Below are positions 17,884 to 26,246 of a stretch of 64,000 nucleotides of DNA, one piece after another. Both the position numbers and the translations under genes were made by a program. The stretch lies in contig JBBRDM010000002.1 in assembly GCA_038203935.1 (NCBI GenBank), positions 1-64,000 on the forward strand, written 5' to 3'. The first letter of the stretch is position 1. Each line of letters starts with the position of its first letter. Source of the DNA: JANXSG01 sp038203935. GTDB taxonomy: Bacteria > Armatimonadota > Chthonomonadetes > Chthonomonadales > Chthonomonadaceae. A model generated the notes under the pieces. The model was not told where the DNA came from. It saw only the letters and a program-made list of their open reading frames with translations, and ran no database searches.

Positions 17884-17930
17884 AAAATGCCGTCCATCCT
17901 CCCTGGAGAATGGACGGCATTTTTGTTTTT
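17884..17930 (+). terminator. Bidirectional rho-independent terminator
   Basis: A perfect 14-bp inverted repeat (17884-17897 and 17910-17923, core ATGCCGTCCAT / ATGGACGGCAT) with a 12-nt loop is followed by a T-rich tail to 17930. A-rich bases on the other side make it work for the convergent gene on the minus strand as well. Confidence 0.9.
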
Positions 17931-17933
17931 AAG

Positions 17934-19154
17934 CTATTTACGTGCAGACACTTCACGAACACGGTCGCTGATTATGGCGACTTTGTGTTCCCAGGTTTCG
18001 GTGCGCATAGCTGCATTGCGAGCTCGGCGCTCCTGGGGAGAATCCATGCTAATAGCGCGGGCGACTGCCTCCTCGAACTCTTCATAGGTATTGGCAGTAT
18101 CACAGAGCCCGTCATAACACGCGACTTCCGGCAAAGCAGTGGATACGACCGGCAGACCGGCACTGAGATATTCCCGCAGTTTGATGGGATTCATCTTGAG
18201 AGTCAAATTATTTAGCTTATGCGGCAGTATTCCCACTGAAAACCGCCTGCAGTACGCTGGGAGTTCGGAATGCGGTTTCCGACCGAGTAGGCGAATGTTA
18301 GCATAGTCCTTGAATTTTGAAACATCGGTGCACACTTTGCCAAGCAGGGCGATAGTCCACTCCGGATGCCGTTTTGCCAGATACACCACCAGATCCTGAT
18401 CCATCCAGTCTTCAACTAAGCCATAAAAACCCAGCACAGGAGTGGTGCAGTCTGCAAGGTCAGCCGGGACAGCAAGAGAATCATCGAGAGCAGCGCTAAA
18501 CTGTTCATAGGCGACACCGTGTGATGCCAGATGTGTTTCGGAGTTCAGCTTCTTTTTCTCATTGGCAAGCGCTCTCGAAGTAGCAAATACTATATCTGCG
18601 CGCTCGCATAAGTGTTCTTCCAGCGAGATCATTTGCCCTGAATCTACATGTGTGAAGTCTGCCCAGGAATCGGTGCAGTAGAAAACGGTAAAGTTTTGGC
18701 CTAATATATCCACATACTCACCTGCAGTAGGCGGCCAGGCCCATAGTTGAAACTGATTCATCTTCAGCTTTCTGCGGAGCATGCGCACCGAGGTTTTCAA
18801 TATCCATCGATTCAGGGAGATCGCCGCTCTGTTGTGCGGGAGGGGAAGGACTATCGGCGTGTAGACCCAGAGGTTAGGTTCGACTTGCTTCGGGCCTTGT
18901 GCGAAGCTGAGCAGCTTGCTGAATATCTTCTTAATATCGGATGACTGCGTTAAATTAGGGCTGCGTGTCGCGATGGAGTTAAGCCACAAAACCTGGTTAT
19001 ATCGCGCCAGCGTCCGCATAACGTGCGTCACACTGGTCGGATCTCCATTCCAGTCTTTCGCAAAGCATACAATATTTTGGCCGCTTAATATTCTGTCAGC
19101 GGGAGAGTCTGCCGGTGCCGTATATTCACACTCTTCCCTTTCAATGGTCTGCAT
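17934..19154 (-). CDS. Glycosyltransferase (TuaH-like GT-B protein)
   Basis: Protein of 406 residues that resembles the TuaH/GT4-like group. Landmarks are NIVCFAKDWNGDPTSVTHVMRTLA near the N-terminus, VFYCTDSWADF in the middle, LGFYGLVEDWMDQDLVVYLA, LLGRKPHSELPAYC and the donor-site stretch KMNPIKLREYLSAGLPVVST. The start at 19154 is chosen because AGGAGA lies about 10 nt upstream; an in-frame TTG at 19175 overlaps that site. It ends 4 bp from the shared terminator and lies just downstream of the second acetyltransferase gene, so the two probably form an operon. Confidence 0.85.
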   Translation of the reverse strand: MQTIEREECEYTAPADSPADRILSGQNIVCFAKDWNGDPTSVTHVMRTLARYNQVLWLNSIATRSPNLTQSSDIKKIFSKLLSFAQGPKQVEPNLWVYTPIVLPLPHNRAAISLNRWILKTSVRMLRRKLKMNQFQLWAWPPTAGEYVDILGQNFTVFYCTDSWADFTHVDSGQMISLEEHLCERADIVFATSRALANEKKKLNSETHLASHGVAYEQFSAALDDSLAVPADLADCTTPVLGFYGLVEDWMDQDLVVYLAKRHPEWTIALLGKVCTDVSKFKDYANIRLLGRKPHSELPAYCRRFSVGILPHKLNNLTLKMNPIKLREYLSAGLPVVSTALPEVACYDGLCDTANTYEEFEEAVARAISMDSPQERRARNAAMRTETWEHKVAIISDRVREVSARK

Positions 19155-19177
19155 ATGAAAACAGTCTCCTGTCAAGG

Positions 19178-19768
19178 CTAGGCAATAGTTGAAAATGCAA
19201 ACTCCGGTATCGGTAAGCCCTCATCGGTCACTTTTTCGCCGTAGATTCTCACCACTCGCCCCGGGATGCCTATCACAGTCGCGCCATCGGGTATATCTCG
19301 AATGACTACCGCGTTCGCTCCGATCTTCACATCCGATCCGATATGAACGGCTCCGATAATCTTGGCTCCCGCACCAATGAATACGTTATCTCCAAGTACC
19401 GGGCTGAGCTTTTTTTCTGCGCCGATTGTCACGCTGTGTTCCAGCACTAAATTTTTTCCGGCTGTCACCTGTGTGTTGATGACTATTCCAAAGCTGTGCA
19501 GAATAACCAGGCCTGGCCCAATATCTGCTCCACGCCCAATCACGGCATGCCCGCATGCTGCATTCAGTCGGTAGAACATATAAGAAATCGGCTTAAGCCG
19601 ATTCTTCTGGCAAAACCGCATTGCTCGGTAAAGTAACTGTGCTGTGGTGCCATCGCTCAAAAGCATACGCAGTATACTTTTAGCGCCTGGATCATACTCA
19701 TACCAGCGTGCTTTTGCTCTCAAATCCTGAAGAATAGTTTGAAACACTCTCCACTCCAATCGAACCAC
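19178..19768 (-). CDS. Serine-acetyltransferase-like hexapeptide acyltransferase
   Basis: Protein of 196 residues with an N-terminal helical part (LRAKARWYEYDPGAKSIL) typical of CysE-like enzymes and a C-terminal left-handed beta-helix: HSFGIVINTQVTAGKNLVLEH, SVTIGAEKKLSPVLGDNVFIGAGAKIIGAV and IGSDVKIGANAVVIRDIPDGATVIGIPGRV. It would acetylate a sugar or serine with acetyl-CoA; in this setting sugar O-acetylation is more likely than cysteine synthesis, since no cysK is nearby. The start is a GTG. It is first in a two-gene minus-strand operon with the TuaH-like glycosyltransferase. Confidence 0.85.
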   Translation of the reverse strand: MVRLEWRVFQTILQDLRAKARWYEYDPGAKSILRMLLSDGTTAQLLYRAMRFCQKNRLKPISYMFYRLNAACGHAVIGRGADIGPGLVILHSFGIVINTQVTAGKNLVLEHSVTIGAEKKLSPVLGDNVFIGAGAKIIGAVHIGSDVKIGANAVVIRDIPDGATVIGIPGRVVRIYGEKVTDEGLPIPEFAFSTIA

Positions 19769-19898
19769 CGGGCAGAATCACTGCGTAAAAAATGGTGTCT
19801 AATTACATATGCGAGTTATGATCGCGGTGTGCAACGATCAAGGCCTGCCAAACGGTAATCTGCACTGCACAAATCAGCCCGTTTTGGCAACTCTATAA

Positions 19899-21170
19899 GT
19901 GTTAGAATCGGTTTGGAATTTTTATCGATGGGTTTCGAAGTCTGGGAATGTGGGGAATCGTTCAGTAGTGAGCATTCAAAAAAAACTTTACAACATTGAA
20001 ATAGCATTGCGGGCAGCATTCTTAAAAAATCGGCACAAATTAGTACGCAGCGAATCCGGCCCTACGCATATCTTTCTCTGCCTGGTAGATCACTTTGAGC
20101 CGCAGCTGGGCAAGGCGCCTCCAGAAGTCGCGCGTATACGAGTAAAAGATTGGATGTCGCGGTATCCCCGAATCGCTAATCGCCATGAAGATGCGGATGG
20201 CCGGCTGCCCCAGCACTCGTTTTTTTATCCCTGGGATGAGTACGATGCCTGGGAGATGGATCGCATCGTAGAATTATGCGAGGCTGGATACGGCGAGACA
20301 GAGCTTCATCTGCACCATAAAGACGATACCGAAGAGACGCTGCGGCTTAAACTCGAGGAGGCGCTGCGAGTTTTTAGATCCCATGGAGCGCTTTCGGTAG
20401 ATACCGATGGAAAGCCAGTCTATGCGTTTATACACGGCAACTGGGCACTGGCAAATTCACGCTGTGAAAATGGGCATAACTACTGCGGAGTAAATAACGA
20501 AATAGCGATCCTGCAGGAAACCGGCTGCTATGCCGATCTCACTTTTCCTGCCTGGCAGCAGACTGCGCAGCCACGCCAGCTCAATAGTATCTACTACGCC
20601 CAAGGTAATTCTCACACTCCGAAGGGATACGACCGGGGATCGGAAGCAATGGCCGGCACGGAAAATCAGGACGGACTGCTCTTAATTCAGGGTCCGCTTG
20701 TCCCATTCATCAGCGCTGGTCGTAAAGGGCCACGAATCGCTATGGACGACTGTGACCTGGCCTGGTATCGCAGATACTCGCCGGATCGCCTTGATCGATG
20801 GGTGCGTGCTGGAGTGCAGGTCTCAGGCCGGTCAGATCGCATTTTTATTAAATTGCACTGTCACGGCGCTGAAGAGCGAAACCGCGAAGCTCTGCTCGGC
20901 ACCGATTTAGAAATGATGTTTTCAGATGCTGAAAAGCGCTATAACGATGGTAAAAAGTATGTACTCCACTATCTCACCGCGCGTGAAATGGCCAACATGG
21001 TCAAAGCGACGGAAGCCGGCTGTGAAGATCTGGCAAAAGCCCGTGATTGGTTTATTCAGCCGCCCGCCTATAATCGCAGCGGATTTGTTATGCATGCCGA
21101 TCACTCGGAATCAATAGCCTCAGAGTTCAGCCATGGCACCGAAAACAAATTGATGGAAACGGTGCGATGA
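19899..21170 (+). CDS. Polysaccharide deacetylase-like protein
   Basis: Protein of up to 423 residues. HIFLCLVDHFEPQ (from about residue 57) looks like the first strand and Asp-His motif of a NodB-like or related TIM-barrel hydrolase/deacetylase; ETELHLHHKDDTEETLR could supply metal ligands, and VYAFIHGNWALANS and FIKLHCHGAEERN are further conserved-looking active-site strands. It probably acts on the cluster's glycan, but the exact reaction is not certain. A GTG at 19899 or a GTG at 19968 could be the start; the shorter one has a G-rich site upstream. The stop overlaps the next start (ATGA). Confidence 0.65.
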   Translation: MLESVWNFYRWVSKSGNVGNRSVVSIQKKLYNIEIALRAAFLKNRHKLVRSESGPTHIFLCLVDHFEPQLGKAPPEVARIRVKDWMSRYPRIANRHEDADGRLPQHSFFYPWDEYDAWEMDRIVELCEAGYGETELHLHHKDDTEETLRLKLEEALRVFRSHGALSVDTDGKPVYAFIHGNWALANSRCENGHNYCGVNNEIAILQETGCYADLTFPAWQQTAQPRQLNSIYYAQGNSHTPKGYDRGSEAMAGTENQDGLLLIQGPLVPFISAGRKGPRIAMDDCDLAWYRRYSPDRLDRWVRAGVQVSGRSDRIFIKLHCHGAEERNREALLGTDLEMMFSDAEKRYNDGKKYVLHYLTAREMANMVKATEAGCEDLAKARDWFIQPPAYNRSGFVMHADHSESIASEFSHGTENKLMETVR

Positions 21171-21964
21171 GCGATAGGCAGCGCGGCGTACAGTCAAAAG
21201 GGCGATCCGGAAGCATGAATTTATTTACGCTTGCGATTGCCGTACCGGTGATTGTGATTCTAGCCACGGCCCGGCTGCTGAATATCGACCTGGGCCTGAT
21301 GCCGCAGCCTGTCAAGCCTGTTGATTCGCTCGCAGGAAGTCCTTACTTTTCACATCCCCCGGTGTTCCCCATGGCTAATGAACCCTTTCCATTGAACGAT
21401 GTCAGGAACACAGCGACTTCTGATACACCTGAAAAGCCTTTGGAAAATCAACTTACAGGCATATCTATAAAAGCTTATCTCGGATGGGTCAAACAGGTCG
21501 ACCTAAAGAAAATGGAGATGCTAACCAGCGGAGGTAAGCATAATTTTATGGGCTATTCATCCAGCAGAAATATTGTGAGCAGTGCTTCCGGAGCGAATAC
21601 TGCTGGCGATGGATCACAAAATGGAGACACTCTCTCTGGAGTTGTGAATGATCTAAGCACGGTACAGGATTATGATCGGTTCAGTGATTTGATTGATCGT
21701 CAGCCCTACCCCCTGGAGTGCCAGGAGCTGCACGACCACTACCTGCTGCATCTCAAAGCCCTGAAAAACTTTATATTTCGAAGTACGGAAAACGAAATTA
21801 AAACTGAGGTACCGGAAGCAGGGAATCAGGTGGCTTCTGCTGATAATGGGAATAAAAAAGAGATTTTAGACTTGGAGACAAGAGGTGTAAACGGAATACT
21901 CAGCGATCTTTGCATGCGGGCAAAACTTATTAAGCCTTTTGAAATCACTGCTCCGGATTTTTAG
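21167..21964 (+). CDS. Hypothetical single-pass membrane protein
   Basis: Protein of 265 residues that I do not recognise. A basic N-terminus is followed by one membrane helix (about 18-36, NLFTLAIAVPVIVILATARLL); the remainder is extracytoplasmic, low in cysteine, with no repeats. The C-terminal third (LHDHYLLHLKALKNFIFRSTEN) is helical. Its start overlaps the deacetylase-like gene by 4 bp, so it is co-translated and probably serves the same process. It overlaps the convergent SRPBCC gene by 20 bp. Confidence 0.65.
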   Translation: MSDRQRGVQSKGRSGSMNLFTLAIAVPVIVILATARLLNIDLGLMPQPVKPVDSLAGSPYFSHPPVFPMANEPFPLNDVRNTATSDTPEKPLENQLTGISIKAYLGWVKQVDLKKMEMLTSGGKHNFMGYSSSRNIVSSASGANTAGDGSQNGDTLSGVVNDLSTVQDYDRFSDLIDRQPYPLECQELHDHYLLHLKALKNFIFRSTENEIKTEVPEAGNQVASADNGNKKEILDLETRGVNGILSDLCMRAKLIKPFEITAPDF

Positions 21965-22418
21965 AGTACTCGGCTTCGACGATTTTTTTCATACACCGCA
22001 GTGTTTTGCCGGCGATATTATGCACAAAGAGTTTTCCTACGATATACTGCGCAAAAAATGGTCCGAGCACAGGTAATGGATAACTCAGAGCATGATCGAG
22101 AGTAATATGCACTCCATCGTGGCTCTTCTCTAGTCTCCATTCCACCCACATTCCTTTGGTTACCCCGCGTATATGATAAAAAGTGATCCGATTCTCCTCA
22201 GGAAACAGCTCCTGCCTGGCGGACCATTTTATGGGAATTCCATCTCTCGATGCACCAAAATCGGCTATTTTAAAACTTGCAGACTGTTCATTAACTCTGA
22301 GATAGCGATAGTGCGGCAGAATTTTTGGCCAGTTTTGGATATCTGCAGCGAGCTGAAATATGCGCGGGCAGATTACATCCGCATTCCCAAATATCTGAAT
22401 TTCATTCACCGTGTGCAT
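21945..22418 (-). CDS. SRPBCC (polyketide cyclase/lipid-binding-like) protein
   Basis: Protein of 157 residues with the START-like SRPBCC pattern: VNEIQIFGNADVICPRIFQLAADIQNWPKILPHYRYLRV at the N-terminus and a C-terminal amphipathic helix (AQYIVGKLFVHNIAGKTLRCMKKIVEAE) that closes the cavity. Proteins of this fold bind lipids, quinones or polyketides. It is the third gene of a minus-strand operon with the DUF1015 and small membrane protein genes. The ligand is unknown. Confidence 0.8.
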   Translation of the reverse strand: MHTVNEIQIFGNADVICPRIFQLAADIQNWPKILPHYRYLRVNEQSASFKIADFGASRDGIPIKWSARQELFPEENRITFYHIRGVTKGMWVEWRLEKSHDGVHITLDHALSYPLPVLGPFFAQYIVGKLFVHNIAGKTLRCMKKIVEAEYSKNPEQ

Positions 22419-22441
22419 AGCTCAAATACGTCCGCTTCAGT

Positions 22442-22777
22442 CTAAATGTTCCGATGAGGAAGCTGACTTCCAGATCGATAGATAGTTCGGAAAACATAGG
22501 CGTGCCAGAATGTGAGCACTATCAACGATACGACAGCGACCGGCAGCCATCCTCGCATCCACCAGAAAACAGATGCAAGAAAATAGATCATCCATGGTAC
22601 CAGGGGGAGACCGGGGTGGCCTCCCTTTAAAGTATCTTTGCGTTTCCGAAACAACGACAATGAAAGGATATCCATACCGAGACCCAAAAGAATCATCATC
22701 ACTGCAAAAAGCGCCGTCAATAGCATTGACTTGGGAGTCTGTGCCTGCAGAGTATGCTTTATCACATCGTTCATCAT
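22442..22777 (-). CDS. Small membrane protein, three helices
   Basis: Protein of 111 residues with three hydrophobic segments: LLTALFAVMMILLGLGMDILS, VPWMIYFLASVFWWM and LPVAVVSLIVLTFWHAYVF. The spacing (6 bp after the DUF1015 gene and 23 bp before the SRPBCC gene) supports a real operon member. The family is not recognised. Confidence 0.65.
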   Translation of the reverse strand: MMNDVIKHTLQAQTPKSMLLTALFAVMMILLGLGMDILSLSLFRKRKDTLKGGHPGLPLVPWMIYFLASVFWWMRGWLPVAVVSLIVLTFWHAYVFRTIYRSGSQLPHRNI

Positions 22778-22783
22778 AAGATA

Positions 22784-24106
22784 TTACTTACTTTCCAACA
22801 TCCGAATAATCAGCCCGCTCCAGAGTTTTGGATAGAAGAATGTCGATTTCTGAGGCATTTTATCGCCCGCGGATGCAACATCCCGCACCTCATCCACCGC
22901 AGGATTCTGCAGCAGACATGCAATCTGGAACTCACCGCTCAGCACACGGTCGACTGCTTCCTGCTCATCTCGTGTGTAAGCGACATCGTGCGTATGCGCT
23001 AACTCAGTCCAGGATATTCCCAGCGAACGATCCAGAACGAGTGTCTGCAGTATGGTAACATCGAGTCGCTTCCATGCTGAGCAGTGTGCGCCCGGCATCG
23101 CATACGCTGCCTGTGATAGATCTTTTAATGTGAGAGCGTAGCAGGCTCCTTTTTTGATGATCACAATGCGTTTTTCACCCTGCACTTCTGTTTTGATCCA
23201 ACTACGCGCTTCGTCAATTGGCAGCTTCTGAACTGCAAAATAACGTTTGAGCTGCATCAGCAGATCGTCGAAACGGCTTATTGAGATATTTTTCACCAGC
23301 CTATGTGTTGGCAGCACCACCAGGCCGGGATCTTCAAAAGCGCTGAGCCCGATAAGCAGATAGTCTTCCGGCTTGGGCGAATTTTTGCCAGCAGCCGTAG
23401 TTTCCGCCTGATAGTTGAGCGCGGTTTCATAACGGTGGTGGCCGTCCGCAATCCATACCCTGCGTGGTTCAAAAAACGCATTCAATTTGCTGATTAGTTC
23501 TGGGCTGCTATGCCGGTATATTAGATGCTGTTCCGCATCGGGTCCACTTTTGCCGGCGAACGTCGCCGCTAACAACGGTTCCGAGCCTGAAGCAGATTCA
23601 TCAAGAGCCTTTGCTACTTCCATCTCCGGATCTTCATACAGGCCGTAAATCGGCTCTGGATTGGAGTGTGTCGCTCGCATTAAAAGCAGCCTGTCTGCCT
23701 TCGCTTTGGGATGAGTCTCTTCGTGGGGAAGCACCACCCCTTCAGAATAAGGAGCTAGTTTGAGAGCAACAAACAGGGTTTTTCGCTCTACAATCTGGTT
23801 TGAATCCAGCGGGTGCTCAAATTTTTGTATATACTCGTAGTATGCCGGCTCTGTATCTTGTACCAGCTTTCCCGAGGAGAGAGCGTTTTTCAGAAAATCC
23901 GCAGCGCGGGTATATCGATTATTAGAGTCGCAATCGTCTGGCTGATCTTTATTAAGTATCAGACGAACAATATTTTCGGGATTCTGAGCGTAATATGCCT
24001 CCTGTTGCGCAGGTGAAAGTACATCGTAGGGTGGCGTGATTACATCCGCAAGCGAAACAGCATTGGAGTCAAAGTAGACACCCTGGAAAGGGGTGATAGT
24101 GGCCAT
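22784..24106 (-). CDS. DUF1015 family protein
   Basis: Protein of 440 residues carrying the DUF1015 (HTH-like nucleotide-associated) signature: ITPFQGVYFD at the start, VITPPYDVLSPAQQEAYY and PENIVRLIL next, and VWIADGHHRYETALNY in the middle, the most conserved block of the family. The biochemical role of DUF1015 is not established; it often sits near serine biosynthesis genes, which are absent here. It begins the minus-strand operon. The ATG at 24106 gives the normal length. Confidence 0.9.
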   Translation of the reverse strand: MATITPFQGVYFDSNAVSLADVITPPYDVLSPAQQEAYYAQNPENIVRLILNKDQPDDCDSNNRYTRAADFLKNALSSGKLVQDTEPAYYEYIQKFEHPLDSNQIVERKTLFVALKLAPYSEGVVLPHEETHPKAKADRLLLMRATHSNPEPIYGLYEDPEMEVAKALDESASGSEPLLAATFAGKSGPDAEQHLIYRHSSPELISKLNAFFEPRRVWIADGHHRYETALNYQAETTAAGKNSPKPEDYLLIGLSAFEDPGLVVLPTHRLVKNISISRFDDLLMQLKRYFAVQKLPIDEARSWIKTEVQGEKRIVIIKKGACYALTLKDLSQAAYAMPGAHCSAWKRLDVTILQTLVLDRSLGISWTELAHTHDVAYTRDEQEAVDRVLSGEFQIACLLQNPAVDEVRDVASAGDKMPQKSTFFYPKLWSGLIIRMLESK

Positions 24107-24553
24107 GAATTCTCAACTTTCTATGAATCTGGTTACTTCTGATGAAACAGCTTCGAAGTACTGCACATATTATAGACCAAACCAGCTATCTTCGGTCAAA
24201 TGAGTAATTCAGTTGATGATAATCACGAACCTCTTTAGGAACATGAAAAAAATATATATACCTTCTAATTCCATCAATGAGGAGGGAAAGGCGGGGCATA
24301 GGAAATCTTTTACTCCGAATCGGAGTATGACTTGAGATCACGATAATTGCACCCAATTTGGCGATACTATGCCGTAATTTGCATAGAATCGTGAACGAGC
24401 ACCTCATTAACTGCTTCTCCATCTTCTATCAGACTGGTTCAGCAATTACCCTCTCTATTCGTGACTATAGTGCTGCCTAACCGAAATCTAGACAGCTGCG
24501 ATGTATTTGCTGCAGTCGAAAATCAGCTGGAATCCTGGCCTGGCTTATCTTCC

Positions 24554-24597
24554 TTATATTAGAGAAGTAAATACTTTATATTAGAGAAGTAAATACT
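24554..24597. repeat. Perfect 22-bp tandem duplication
   Basis: A 22-bp unit beginning TTATATTAGAGAAG occurs twice head to tail (24554-24575 and 24576-24597) with no mismatch. It lies in the 763-bp stretch 24107-24869, which holds no supported gene apart from the LacI promoter at its right end. Confidence 0.9.
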
Positions 24598-24752
24598 TTC
24601 GCGCGCTCAGCTTCTGACCGGATACAATCGTTAACGATGTTTTCCAGATTGGCGAGGTTCAGCCGGGCCATCTTCTCAATTGGCAATAATCCTAGGCTAA
24701 CTAAGAAAAATTGTCCATGTCGAATCTATACTGCGGTTATTTCTAAAGCCCC

Positions 24753-24824
24753 TTGACAACATTTATAAACTATGATAGAATTCATTTAAGCGCTTACGTA
24801 AGCGCTTAAATGAATTCTATCATA
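24753..24824 (+). promoter_or_regulatory. Promoter and 54-bp palindromic operator for the LacI-type gene
   Basis: TTGACA (24753-24758) and TAGAAT (24776-24781) with 17-bp spacing form a near-consensus sigma-70 promoter. From 24771 to 24824 the sequence is a perfect 54-bp palindrome without loop, overlapping the -10 and start region. Its centre holds two AAGCGCTT octamers, which match the AAnCGnTT core bound by LacI-family proteins. The arrangement predicts tight autorepression of the gene that starts at 24870. Confidence 0.85.
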
Positions 24825-24869
24825 AGGGCCAATTGACCAGATTATGGCCTGGAGCAAGCAGAGAGAAAT

Positions 24870-25943
24870 ATGCGGCGTGCTTCGACGAGTAAAAAATCAA
24901 TAACCATTTCAGATGTCGCCCGAGAAGCTGGTGTCACATCAGCTACTGTCTCCTTCACCCTATCTGGAAAACGCGTAATATCTCCCGACACGCGAGAAGC
25001 TGTAATGGGCGCTATAGAGCGATTGGGTTATAGCCCTAATCCGCATGCAGTGCGTCTGGCGAATGGACGCTGTGCGGACCTCATTCCTCTTTTTACACTA
25101 ACAATCGATGGGGGATGCTGCACTCAAAAACTGCTGCTTGTGCAGCGTGCTCTTCACGAGGATGGATTTCGCGCGCCGATTCATGGATATGATTATCACG
25201 CTGCTCATAATGGTGCGGAGCAGGTCGCATTGATGCGAGATATTCGAATGCAGCGGCCACGCGCTGTCATATGCGCCTCTGCAGGTGTCTGTCCCGAGGC
25301 AATGCAAGAGCTGCATAAGTTTCAGGAAGAGGGTGGACTGGTAGCCTGTATCTGTTACGGCTCTCCTGCTCCAGTAGACTGTGATCAAGTAATTCTTGAT
25401 GAGGAAGACAACACTTATCAGTCTGCCCGGTATCTGCTTTCTCTCGGACATAGACGCATAGGGTTCTATAAAGTGGGGCCAGAACGACATACAGGACTTC
25501 GTTACACAGGCTATCGCCGTGCGCTGGCAGAGTATGAAGTGGAATATAACCCTTTATGGCATTTTTATGGTGGAGCAATAGCGAACCAGGAAGAAAGCGG
25601 TGTAGGCATTGCTAAGCAATGGGCGGCGCTTACACGAGAAAATCGCCCCACAGCCATGTGTATTGTGAATGATTATACGGCGCAAGGCTTCGTTGTAGGC
25701 GTGGAGGATCTTGGATTCCGGGTACCCGAGGATGTCAGTATCGTCGGTCACGATGATCAGCCTCCAGCCCGTTTCGGCCGCATTCCATTGACTACAGTTT
25801 CTCACCCGGTCGAAGAGATGGTTGAGGTGTTTCTCTCTATGGTAAGGGAGCGCATCAATGGCTATGAGGGACCGCCGCGTCATTCTATAGTCAGGGGAAA
25901 TCTTGTTCTACGGAATTCCACAGCATGCTTTAGTTCCGAATGA
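24870..25943 (+). CDS. LacI-family transcriptional regulator
   Basis: Regulator of 357 residues. The N-terminal helix-turn-helix ISDVAREAGVTSATVSFTLSG (12-32) and hinge helix region IERLGYSPNPHAVRLANG are classical LacI/GalR. The C-terminal periplasmic-binding-like domain includes LLSLGHRRIGFYKVG, MCIVNDYTAQGFVVGVEDLGFRVPEDVSIVGHDD and the closing LVLRNST. It would bind a sugar or nucleoside effector and repress genes with AAGCGCTT-type sites. A 54-bp palindromic operator directly upstream suggests autoregulation. A second weaker octamer (AAGCGTTT, 26212-26219) lies before the DUF1559 gene, the possible target. Confidence 0.95.
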   Translation: MRRASTSKKSITISDVAREAGVTSATVSFTLSGKRVISPDTREAVMGAIERLGYSPNPHAVRLANGRCADLIPLFTLTIDGGCCTQKLLLVQRALHEDGFRAPIHGYDYHAAHNGAEQVALMRDIRMQRPRAVICASAGVCPEAMQELHKFQEEGGLVACICYGSPAPVDCDQVILDEEDNTYQSARYLLSLGHRRIGFYKVGPERHTGLRYTGYRRALAEYEVEYNPLWHFYGGAIANQEESGVGIAKQWAALTRENRPTAMCIVNDYTAQGFVVGVEDLGFRVPEDVSIVGHDDQPPARFGRIPLTTVSHPVEEMVEVFLSMVRERINGYEGPPRHSIVRGNLVLRNSTACFSSE

Positions 25944-26211
25944 TACGAAATAGACGCAAAACATGAAAAAATGGGACTTGCATCAAGGTTTGTACTGAGC
26001 CTCATACATCAAAGGGGAGGTGATTTCAGCACGATAACATAGTATTGGTAAACCATTGACTTTTTTAGCTTGTTTCCTCGCTATGACGTGCAGAGGGAGA
26101 AATAAGGTAATCAAGATTTGCATTAATATCGGTCCGTACCATAACCATTTGGAATACATTAGCCGCAAAGCTTTCTAATACATCAAAAGCGCGATCAAAC
26201 CCTCGGTTTCG

Positions 26212-26219
26212 AAGCGTTT
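26212..26219 (+). promoter_or_regulatory. Possible weak LacI-type half site
   Basis: AAGCGTTT fits the AAnCGnTT core of LacI-family operators and shares part of its flank with the upstream palindrome. It lies 28 bp before the DUF1559 gene. The rest of 25944-26246 shows nothing convincing. Confidence 0.25.
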
Positions 26220-26246
26220 AAGACCATCCAGCAAAGGAGCATTGTA

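Noticed and set aside
24186..24422. 78-codon frame in the large intergenic region
   Set aside because: AT-rich, no ribosome site, biased composition and no homologous pattern.
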